A stretch of 7,965 nucleotides of DNA from assembly GCA_916719935.1 (NCBI GenBank), contig CAKAPY010000053.1, forward strand, positions 1-7,965. The letters are read 5' to 3'. Position numbers and translations under genes: made by a program. A model generated the notes under the pieces. It worked only from the letters and a program-made list of their open reading frames with translations. It did not search any database and was not told the DNA's origin. The DNA is from an uncultured Actinomyces sp. Lineage in GTDB: Bacteria; Actinomycetota; Actinomycetes; Actinomycetales; Actinomycetaceae. Positions 1 through 4,655 of the stretch are shown here, in pieces (position 1 is the first letter of the stretch; each line of letters begins with the position of its first letter).

Positions 1-129
1 AGGAGAGACACCAAGAACAATCAAGCCGCCGGTATGGGAGCGCTGGATGCGTTCCAATCCTTCGCGAAGGGGCGTACCCGGTGCGATATCTTGAAGTGCG
101 CTGCGCAGAAGAGCGGCATCTGATGTCAT
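1..129 (-). CDS. disA: DNA integrity scanning protein DisA (diadenylate cyclase), N-terminal fragment
   Basis: Only the first 43 codons are in the window; the gene continues past position 1. The protein begins MTSDAALLRSALQDIAPGTP and contains LREGLERI followed by TGGLIVLG. This is the characteristic opening of DisA, just ahead of its nucleotide-cyclase (DAC) domain. DisA family members condense two ATP into cyclic di-AMP as an octamer and carry a C-terminal DNA-binding domain that recognises branched DNA; none of those catalytic residues are visible here. The ATG (129-127) is preceded by AAAGG eight bases upstream and AGGA closer in. It lies 71 bp downstream of the radA stop on the same strand, the usual radA-disA order in many Actinobacteria and Firmicutes, where RadA modulates DisA activity. 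The family call is confident because both the sequence and the neighbour agree. Confidence 0.9.
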   Translation of the reverse strand, partial: MTSDAALLRSALQDIAPGTPLREGLERIQRSHTGGLIVLGVSP

Positions 130-200
130 GAATCCTGCCTTTCGATGCGTGATTCCTGCTCTAAGTGTATTCGAGTATCCGCACAATGAAGGAAGAGACG

Positions 201-1559
201 TCAGTGAATAGCGGCACGTAGCGCACCGGCAAGGTCTGAGATTGGCAGAACCGTAATTCCGTCGATCCCCATGGCTTCTTCACTTCCCTGTGCGGGAATG
301 ATGGCAACCTTGAATCCAAGGCGTGCAGCCTCTTGAATTCTGCGACGTACGCCAGTACATGCCCGGACTTCCCCCGTGAGCCCCACTTCGCCGAAAGCAA
401 TCAGAGCGCTGCGTGTTGGAGTTCCCCGGATGGCCGAGACAATTCCGATTGCCGTTGCCAAGTCGGCAGCCGGCTCACTGATGCGGGCACCTCCGACAGT
501 TGAGGCGTAAACGTCGCAATCCGAGGTATCGATACCCAGGCGTGCCTGAAGGACTGCCAAAATCATCGCTACGCGTGAGTGGTCAACTCCTACGGTGGTT
601 CGACGAGGGGAACCAGCAGACGTGTGAGCAACAAGAGCTTGGATCTCAGTGGGGAGGGGACGACGTCCCTCAAGAGTGACAGTGACGCATGAGCCTGGAA
701 CCGCAGACTGGGACTGGGAAAGGAACAAACCCGAAGGATCTGTCAAACCAACAATTCCAGTGTCGCTGAGTTCAAAGCAGCCCACTTCATCGGTGGGTCC
801 ATAGCGATTTTTGACAGCTCTGAGCAAGCGAAGCCGTGTGTGTCGATCGCCTTCGAATTGGCAGACGACATCCACCAAGTGTTCGAGTAGGCGAGGTCCG
901 GCAATGCCGCCATCTTTCGTCACATGGCCTACAAGGAGAATGGGGATTGACCGTTCCTTTGCAACGCGGATCAGCGCTGTTGCAACGGCGCGAACCTGTG
1001 CAACGCTACCCGCACTGCCGTCGAGCTGGTCGGATTGAAGAGTTTGAACCGAGTCGATAATGACCAAAGAAGGGTTGGTCGCATCAATTTGGCCAAGAGC
1101 CGTGGAAAGCGATGTCTCATCGGCAAGGAAAAGCTGTGGGTGCAGGGCGCCAATACGTTCTGCGCGCCCCCTGACCTGTGAGGCAGACTCTTCGCCAGTG
1201 ATGTACAAGACCGGCGCTTCTGCGGCGCAGGTCGAAGCAACGTCCAGAAGAAGAGTGGACTTTCCAACCCCGGGTTCGCCAGCAAGAAGGATGACAGCTC
1301 CGGGAACAATACCCCCACCGAGAACACGGTCGAACTCGCTGATTCCCGTCGGTTTGGACCGGGCGCGCTCCGCACTGATGTCATTGATGGGCTGAGCAGG
1401 CTGGCGAGGCGTGAGTGCGACAGCGGCACCCGGAACGGAAGCAGAGGGGCCGGACTCTTCCATGGAGTTCCATTGGTGGCACTCTCTGCACTGACCAACC
1501 CATTTGGGTGAGGTCCAACCGCATTCACTGCAGCGGTACACACTTTTTTCTTTCGCCAT
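201..1559 (-). CDS. radA: DNA repair protein RadA/Sms (branch-migration ATPase)
   Basis: The 452-residue product has the full RadA layout and the usual family length. An N-terminal zinc finger has Cys10-x2-Cys13 and Cys24-x2-Cys27. A RecA-like ATPase follows, with Walker A GEPGVGKST (94-102) and Walker B LVIIDS (165-170). The RadA signature is at 250-254. A Lon-like C-terminal domain (about 275-452) has EPAADLA where Lon proteases have their catalytic serine, so it is a scaffold and not a peptidase, as in all RadA. RadA is a cytosolic DnaB-like hexameric helicase that drives branch migration during RecA recombination. The start is forced by an in-frame TAG four codons upstream (1571-1569); AGGG sits unusually close to the ATG. 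One deviation: the KNRFG motif reads KNRYG. It lies 124 bp after ktrA and 71 bp before disA on the same strand. Confidence 0.97.
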   Translation of the reverse strand: MAKEKSVYRCSECGWTSPKWVGQCRECHQWNSMEESGPSASVPGAAVALTPRQPAQPINDISAERARSKPTGISEFDRVLGGGIVPGAVILLAGEPGVGKSTLLLDVASTCAAEAPVLYITGEESASQVRGRAERIGALHPQLFLADETSLSTALGQIDATNPSLVIIDSVQTLQSDQLDGSAGSVAQVRAVATALIRVAKERSIPILLVGHVTKDGGIAGPRLLEHLVDVVCQFEGDRHTRLRLLRAVKNRYGPTDEVGCFELSDTGIVGLTDPSGLFLSQSQSAVPGSCVTVTLEGRRPLPTEIQALVAHTSAGSPRRTTVGVDHSRVAMILAVLQARLGIDTSDCDVYASTVGGARISEPAADLATAIGIVSAIRGTPTRSALIAFGEVGLTGEVRACTGVRRRIQEAARLGFKVAIIPAQGSEEAMGIDGITVLPISDLAGALRAAIH

Positions 1560-1633
1560 ATCCCTACGCTAAACCACGCCACCGGCATCTGCGTCCAGTT
1601 TGGCCTCGTGCGTACAGAGAATTCCTATCCGTG

Positions 1634-1658
1634 CAGGTGAACAACCTGGTGCATGCAC
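1634..1658. repeat. Inverted repeats in the ktrA-radA spacer
   Basis: The 124-bp spacer between ktrA and radA holds CAGGT/ACCTG (1634-1638 and 1644-1648, five-base loop) directly followed by GTGCATGCAC (1649-1658), a perfect 10-bp palindrome. No T-run is adjacent. It could be a weak terminator after ktrA or an operator for a radA promoter. I could not identify a convincing promoter or an actinobacterial LexA box in the spacer. Confidence 0.3.
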
Positions 1659-1683
1659 AGAACAGGAAAAGTGAAGCCGCCAC

Positions 1684-2352
1684 TTAGGGCCGGTTTGCGA
1701 AATACTCCAAAAGTCGGGTATCGCCTGAAACCACAATGGTGTCTTCGCGGTTAATTCGAGTCGTCGCGTCGGCGTACTCAAAGGGCGCCCCCGGACGAAG
1801 AATCCCCAACACATTCACGCCGTAACGGCCTCGAAGATCGAGCTCGCTGAGGGTAAAACCGCACACTTCTTTCGGCGGACGGAGCTTCATGATGGCGAAG
1901 CCGTCCTTGTCCATTTCGATGTAGTCGATCATGCGTCCACCAACGAGGTGGGCCGTACGCTGACCGGCATCGAATTCGGGAGCAACAACGTGCTGGGCGC
2001 CGATGCGTCGAAGAATACGACTGTGTTCGCGCGAGATAGCCTTCGCCCAAATATTTGTCATTCCGATATCGACAAGGTTTGCAGTGATGAGCACCGAGGC
2101 CTCTAAGGAGGATCCAATCCCCACGACCGCGGAGTAGAAATCCTTGGCTCCCAACTGGTTCAGTGCTTCCAGCGAGGAGGCGTCGGCCTCGACAACGGGA
2201 ATACGACCCGAGAACTGCTGGACGCGGCGGCTGTCTTTTTCAACTGCCAACACTTCGTAGCCAAGCTTGTCCAGAGTGAGGGCAACGGCGGAACCGAAAC
2301 GTCCCAATCCGATGACCAGGGTTCCCGATGCAAGGGTCTTTTCTTCTGCCAT
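1684..2352 (-). CDS. ktrA: KtrA/TrkA-family potassium uptake regulatory subunit (RCK protein)
   Basis: This 222-residue cytosolic protein is the regulatory gating ring of a potassium transporter. An N-terminal Rossmann RCK_N domain (about 11-130) has the nucleotide-binding motif GLGRFG (15-20) and an acidic residue, Glu38, at the end of the second strand, typical for NAD(H)/ADP/ATP binding. A C-terminal RCK_C domain (about 138-222) contains GFTLSELDLRGRYGVNVLGI, the part of the fold that in KtrA homologues binds c-di-AMP. A single RCK unit of about 220 residues matches KtrA and not the two-unit E. coli TrkA (about 458 residues). The partner ktrB lies immediately upstream, 51 bp away on the same strand. 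The Shine-Dalgarno GGGAG ends nine to ten bases before the ATG and overlaps a hairpin in the spacer (2364-2391), so its translation may be coupled to ktrB. I infer the Ktr assignment from length and pairing; 'TrkA family' is the safe family name. Confidence 0.93.
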   Translation of the reverse strand: MAEEKTLASGTLVIGLGRFGSAVALTLDKLGYEVLAVEKDSRRVQQFSGRIPVVEADASSLEALNQLGAKDFYSAVVGIGSSLEASVLITANLVDIGMTNIWAKAISREHSRILRRIGAQHVVAPEFDAGQRTAHLVGGRMIDYIEMDKDGFAIMKLRPPKEVCGFTLSELDLRGRYGVNVLGILRPGAPFEYADATTRINREDTIVVSGDTRLLEYFANRP

Positions 2353-2363
2353 AGTCGTATTCT

Positions 2364-2391
2364 CCCACGAGTGAGGGCTTTTGCTCGTGGG
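2364..2391 (-). promoter_or_regulatory. Stem-loop in ktrB-ktrA spacer overlapping the ktrA ribosome binding site
   Basis: On the minus strand CCCACGAG and CTCGTGGG form a perfect 8-bp, GC-rich stem around a 12-base loop. The hairpin begins about 12 bases after the ktrB stop. The GGG ending its 3' arm is the start of the ktrA Shine-Dalgarno GGGAG, so the folded RNA would partly hide the ribosome binding site. No T-run follows, which argues against a simple intrinsic terminator. A ribosome terminating on ktrB would melt the base of the stem, so translational coupling is the simplest reading; this is inference. An mRNA processing or stability element is an alternative. Confidence 0.55.
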
Positions 2392-2403
2392 GCGACGCGG
2401 CTC

Positions 2404-3951
2404 TTAGCCGATCAACGGAGACTCGGCTGGTTGGCGAATTGCCCGAGGCCGATCGCGCAGAGCGAGCGCGGCTGCGAGGGTCATGGTTCCAGTACGTCCC
2501 GCAAACATCAGGGCTGCAAGAACGTATTTTGCAAGAGCCGGGAGATCGGGAGTAATACCTGTTGAAAGCCCAACGGTCGCAAATGCAGAAATCGATTCAA
2601 AGAGAACGACATCAAGACTGTAGCCGGTCAGAGTCAGCAAAACAACGGTCGAGAGAGCAACAAAAAGTGATCCCAAGAGGGTCACTGCAACGGCTAGGCG
2701 AAGCACCGAGTGGGGGATGCGTCGGCTGAAGATTTCGATGTCGCGGTCGCCTCGGGCTTCGGCAGCAGCAGCCAACAAAAGAACGGCGAAAGTCGTGACC
2801 TTGATACCACCTGCGGTTGATACGGAACCGCCACCGATCATCATCATGATGTCTTGAATGAAGTGGGTCTGGGGGCGCATATTCGCCACGTCCAAAGAGG
2901 ATAAACCCGAGGACCGGGTGTTGACCCCAGCCAAGAGGGAGTTCAACAATCGTGAGGAAATATCAAGATCGCCAAGGGTTGCCGAATTCGTCCATTCGGT
3001 GAAGGCGAAAGCGATGGTGCCAACGAAAACCAGAAGAATGTATGTCGAAAGTGTGAGTTTCGTATGCAGGGCCCATCTGGAGGGAGTGCGCCAGTGTTGT
3101 GAGAGATCGGAGATGACAGGAAAGCCGATCGCCCCGACAAAGGTTCCCAGAATAATGGGGCTGAGCATCCACCAGTCCGTGTGGTAGGGGACCAAGCCAC
3201 CGCTCAAGATGACAAAGCCGGCATTATTGAACACCGAGATTGCCATGAAAGCCGCATGGAAGAGCGATTCCCATACTGTCTCATGGCCTAGGGTAAGGAA
3301 GCGGGGAACGAACGCAATCGTGAGCAAAATCTGAGCGATAAATGAGGTGCCGATGACCGCTTTCAGCAGAGCGGTCAGCCGACCCATACCGCTGGTTTTT
3401 GTCTCGACAGTTGCCAACATTCGCTGCGTGAGCCCCAGCTGCCGCGAAACGGCGTAGCTCAAAATAGTTGCCAGGGTAACGACACCAAGGCCGCCGATAA
3501 AGATGCCCATCGCAATGACGATTTGGCCAAAAACTGACCAATACGTCGCGGTATCAACAACGGTCAGGCCGGTCACGCAGACCGCGGAAATTGCAGTGAA
3601 GAGGATATCAACGAAAGGCGCGCGTTCATCAGATGCTGTTGAGATGGGGAGGGCAAGAAGACAGGTGATGAATGCGATAAGCATGACGAAGACGATGAGC
3701 ACCAGTCGTGCGGGTGAAAAGCGAGCTTCGTGTGCAAACCAGACGCGGAAGCGTGTGAGAATTCCGGAATCTTCAAGGATGTAAGGCTTGACTCCGGCGG
3801 GATAGACAACGGTAGGTGACGGTCGGTCTTCCGGGATGCCTGTTGGTCCGTAGCCTCGGCTTGAGTGGGCGAGCGCACGACGATGCGACGCAGAGGAATG
3901 CTGATCGGATGCCCGACCAGGCGTGCTAGGACGCCGATTTCTACGAGCCAT
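2404..3951 (-). CDS. ktrB: KtrB/TrkH-family potassium channel subunit
   Basis: This is the membrane channel subunit of a potassium uptake system. From the ATG at 3951 the product is 515 residues. Four M1-P-M2 repeats are visible, each with a selectivity-filter glycine: SAVCVTGLT (Gly128), FNNAGF (Gly245), NTRSSGL (Gly349) and FATVGLS (Gly461). The glycine-rich gating loop of the third repeat reads GGGSVSTAGGIK (373-384), and the last helix has GRTGTMTLA, all standard for KtrB/TrkH. About 80 Arg/Ser/Pro-rich cytosolic residues precede the first membrane helix (about 82-102), longer than in typical KtrB. I chose 3951 because GGAGGTGA, a perfect anti-Shine-Dalgarno match, lies just before it; an in-frame ATG at 3981 with a weaker AGGG would add ten residues. 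It is first of a minus-strand cluster with ktrA and divergent from the HTH gene. Confidence 0.93.
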   Translation of the reverse strand: MARRNRRPSTPGRASDQHSSASHRRALAHSSRGYGPTGIPEDRPSPTVVYPAGVKPYILEDSGILTRFRVWFAHEARFSPARLVLIVFVMLIAFITCLLALPISTASDERAPFVDILFTAISAVCVTGLTVVDTATYWSVFGQIVIAMGIFIGGLGVVTLATILSYAVSRQLGLTQRMLATVETKTSGMGRLTALLKAVIGTSFIAQILLTIAFVPRFLTLGHETVWESLFHAAFMAISVFNNAGFVILSGGLVPYHTDWWMLSPIILGTFVGAIGFPVISDLSQHWRTPSRWALHTKLTLSTYILLVFVGTIAFAFTEWTNSATLGDLDISSRLLNSLLAGVNTRSSGLSSLDVANMRPQTHFIQDIMMMIGGGSVSTAGGIKVTTFAVLLLAAAAEARGDRDIEIFSRRIPHSVLRLAVAVTLLGSLFVALSTVVLLTLTGYSLDVVLFESISAFATVGLSTGITPDLPALAKYVLAALMFAGRTGTMTLAAALALRDRPRAIRQPAESPLIG

Positions 3952-3952
3952 G

Positions 3953-3960
3953 TCACCTCC
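3953..3960 (-). promoter_or_regulatory. Ribosome binding site deciding the ktrB start
   Basis: The minus strand reads GGAGGTGA, then one base, then the ATG at 3951. The match to the 3' end of 16S rRNA is complete over eight bases, although the gap from GGAGG to the start codon is short (four bases). The alternative ATG at 3981 has only AGGG seven bases upstream, so translation may begin at either site. Confidence 0.5.
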
Positions 3961-3981
3961 AGAATCACTCGCAAGCTTCAT

Positions 3982-4140
3982 CCTAATGCCCTAAAAGTCT
4001 ATTGGCTGAAACGTATGTGAATAACGTGACACAGGGGACACCAGTGATTGAAGAAAATTGAAGTGGAGAAAGTTGCAAAATGGGGGGATCTTTCCAGTAT
4101 CATGAGACCGAATTAATCTTTGCACGTCTGGGAGTCATCA
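3982..4140. promoter_or_regulatory. Divergent intergenic region between ktrB and the HTH gene
   Basis: This spacer must hold promoters for both the ktrB-ktrA cluster (minus) and the HTH gene (plus). For the plus strand, TTGCAA (4073-4078) and TATCAT (4098-4103), 19 bp apart, are a plausible sigma-70-type pair, the latter matching TATAAT at five of six positions. For the minus strand I see no convincing -35/-10 pair; TTCACA and TAGACT exist but are only 14 bp apart. A direct repeat at 4047-4063 is listed separately. No ydaO-type c-di-AMP riboswitch signature is visible in the short ktrB leader. Confidence 0.4.
4047..4063. repeat. Direct repeat ATTGAAG with 10-bp period
   Basis: ATTGAAG occurs at 4047-4053 and again at 4057-4063, separated by three A residues, so the copies start exactly 10 bp apart and face the same side of the helix. 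They lie ten bases upstream of the candidate -35 of the HTH gene, in the divergent region shared with ktrB. The arrangement resembles a protein-binding site. BldC-type regulators are known to bind short direct repeats as head-to-tail multimers, so autoregulation is a reasonable but unproven reading. Confidence 0.45.
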
Positions 4141-4359
4141 ATGGATCAGCACTCTGCCCCGCGTTTTATGACGGTATCTGAGGTGGCGGATATTATGCGC
4201 GTCTCGAAGATGACTGTTTATCGTTTGATTCACAGCGGAGAAATGCCGGCGATTCGTGTCGGTAAGAGCTTCCGAGTTCCCGAGTCTGCGGTTGGCCAGC
4301 TGATCCGCGCCGGTCTGACTGATCACATCGATGAACGCGTTGCGGGGATTAACGGGTAA
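4141..4359 (+). CDS. BldC/excisionase-family small helix-turn-helix DNA-binding protein
   Basis: The 72-residue product is almost wholly one MerR-like winged HTH domain. TVSEVADIMRVSKMTVYRLI (11-30) is the helix-turn-helix, and HSGEMPAIRVGKSFRVPESAV (31-51) is the wing and following helix, the hallmark of excisionase-family (HTH_17) and BldC proteins. There is no effector domain, so it probably acts as a small transcription regulator or architectural DNA-binding protein. I use the ATG at 4141, preceded by GGGAG with a six-base spacer; an in-frame TTG at 4120 would add seven residues but has no supporting ribosome binding site. Pairing with bS22 82 bp downstream is conserved in Actinobacteria (Rv0500A and Rv0500B in Mycobacterium tuberculosis). 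The function of this family next to bS22 is not established, and the target is unknown. It may be a BldC orthologue or a paralogue. Confidence 0.9.
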   Translation: MDQHSAPRFMTVSEVADIMRVSKMTVYRLIHSGEMPAIRVGKSFRVPESAVGQLIRAGLTDHIDERVAGING

Positions 4360-4365
4360 TATAAA
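4360..4365 (+). promoter_or_regulatory. Possible -10 element for bS22
   Basis: TATAAA directly follows the HTH gene stop codon and matches TATAAT at five of six positions. Transcription from it would start near 4372, at the base of the GTGCC/GGCAC hairpin. No good -35 lies at the proper distance (TTGCGG at 4340-4345 is only 14 bp away). A highly expressed ribosomal protein gene would be expected to have its own promoter, so this is offered with low confidence. Confidence 0.2.
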
Positions 4366-4371
4366 CCTGCT

Positions 4372-4396
4372 GTGCCTTTTGGCACCTGACGTCAGG
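4372..4396 (+). promoter_or_regulatory. Hairpin and 12-bp perfect palindrome in bS22 leader
   Basis: GTGCC (4372-4376), four T residues and GGCAC (4381-4385) form a tight 5-bp stem-loop. It abuts CCTGACGTCAGG (4385-4396), a perfect 12-bp palindrome containing TGACGTCA; the two elements share one base. They lie between the HTH stop and the bS22 Shine-Dalgarno. The palindrome could be an operator for a dimeric regulator. The hairpin could be an attenuator or a site protecting the bS22 message. The symmetry is visible directly; any role is inference. Confidence 0.4.
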
Positions 4397-4441
4397 CGGT
4401 AGTCACCTCTGCCGCACCTACACACTCGAGGGAGGAACCCC

Positions 4442-4540
4442 ATGGGCTCCGTCATTAAGAAGCGCCGCAAGCGCATGGCGAAGAAGAAGCACCGCAAGCT
4501 GCTGCGCAAGACGCGTCACCAGCGTCGCAACAAGAAGTGA
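4442..4540 (+). CDS. 30S ribosomal protein bS22 (AURKAIP1/COX24 domain protein)
   Basis: This 32-residue gene encodes MGSVIKKRRKRMAKKKHRKL followed by a basic tail ending RRNKK; 18 of 32 residues are Lys or Arg. The sequence is nearly identical to actinobacterial bS22, a small protein seen in mycobacterial ribosome structures in the 30S subunit near the decoding region, where it contacts 16S rRNA; the mitochondrial counterpart carries the AURKAIP1/COX24 domain. It is of normal length (32-33 residues) and easily missed by gene finders. The ATG has a strong Shine-Dalgarno, GGAGG at 4431-4435 with a six-base spacer, consistent with high expression. The HTH gene precedes it, as in other Actinobacteria, and a strong stem-loop follows the stop at 4548-4576. 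Confidence is high despite the size because the sequence is so distinctive. Confidence 0.96.
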   Translation: MGSVIKKRRKRMAKKKHRKLLRKTRHQRRNKK

Positions 4541-4547
4541 TCTTCTT

Positions 4548-4576
4548 GAAGGGTCCCTCCACTGGTGGGGCCCTTC
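4548..4576 (+). terminator. Stem-loop terminator-like structure after bS22
   Basis: Seven bases after the bS22 stop, GAAGGGTCCC (4548-4557) pairs with GGGGCCCTTC (4567-4576) over ten positions with one T-G wobble, around a nine-base loop. No T-run follows, which is common among actinobacterial terminators. It would separate the bS22 message from the downstream phosphatase gene and may also shield its 3' end. Confidence 0.7.
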
Positions 4577-4596
4577 GGCATATCTCCCGCAACGCA

Positions 4597-4630
4597 TGCG
4601 CTGAATACATCGCAGTATTGCCTCAGCGCA
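4597..4630 (+). promoter_or_regulatory. Stem-loop in the leader of the histidine phosphatase gene
   Basis: TGCGCTGA (4597-4604) and TCAGCGCA (4623-4630) form a perfect 8-bp stem. Inside it ATAC (4605-4608) can pair with GTAT (4615-4618) over a six-base loop, leaving a four-base bulge on the 3' side. It lies 25 bases before the ATG at 4656 and does not cover the Shine-Dalgarno AAAGG (4644-4648). It may be a second transcription barrier after bS22, an operator, or an RNA leader element; the sequence alone does not decide. Confidence 0.4.
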
Positions 4631-4655
4631 GTGGTACCTCCAGAAAGGCACTGTT

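Noticed and set aside
971..1588. A 205-residue minus-strand open frame overlapping radA
   Set aside because: It lies in another frame of radA, has a Ser/Leu/Arg-rich shadow composition, no recognisable domain, and radA itself is unmistakable.
1560..1683. An SOS (LexA) box upstream of radA
   Set aside because: No CGAAC-N4-GTTCG-like sequence is present; the palindromes there do not match the actinobacterial LexA consensus.
2353..2403. The ktrB-ktrA spacer hairpin as an intrinsic terminator
   Set aside because: No T-run follows the stem on the minus strand and ktrA starts 12 bases later, so a role around translation fits better.
4120..4140. TTG start at 4120 for the HTH gene
   Set aside because: The ATG at 4141 has a well spaced GGGAG (4130-4134), and the seven extra residues match nothing in the family.
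3952..4140. A ydaO-type c-di-AMP riboswitch ahead of ktrB, as found before ktrAB in Bacillus
   Set aside because: The leader is short and I see none of the conserved paired motifs of that riboswitch on the minus strand.
4418..4651. Minus-strand open frames across bS22 and its downstream spacer
   Set aside because: They run antisense to the certain bS22 gene and through the terminator-like stem, with no family resemblance.
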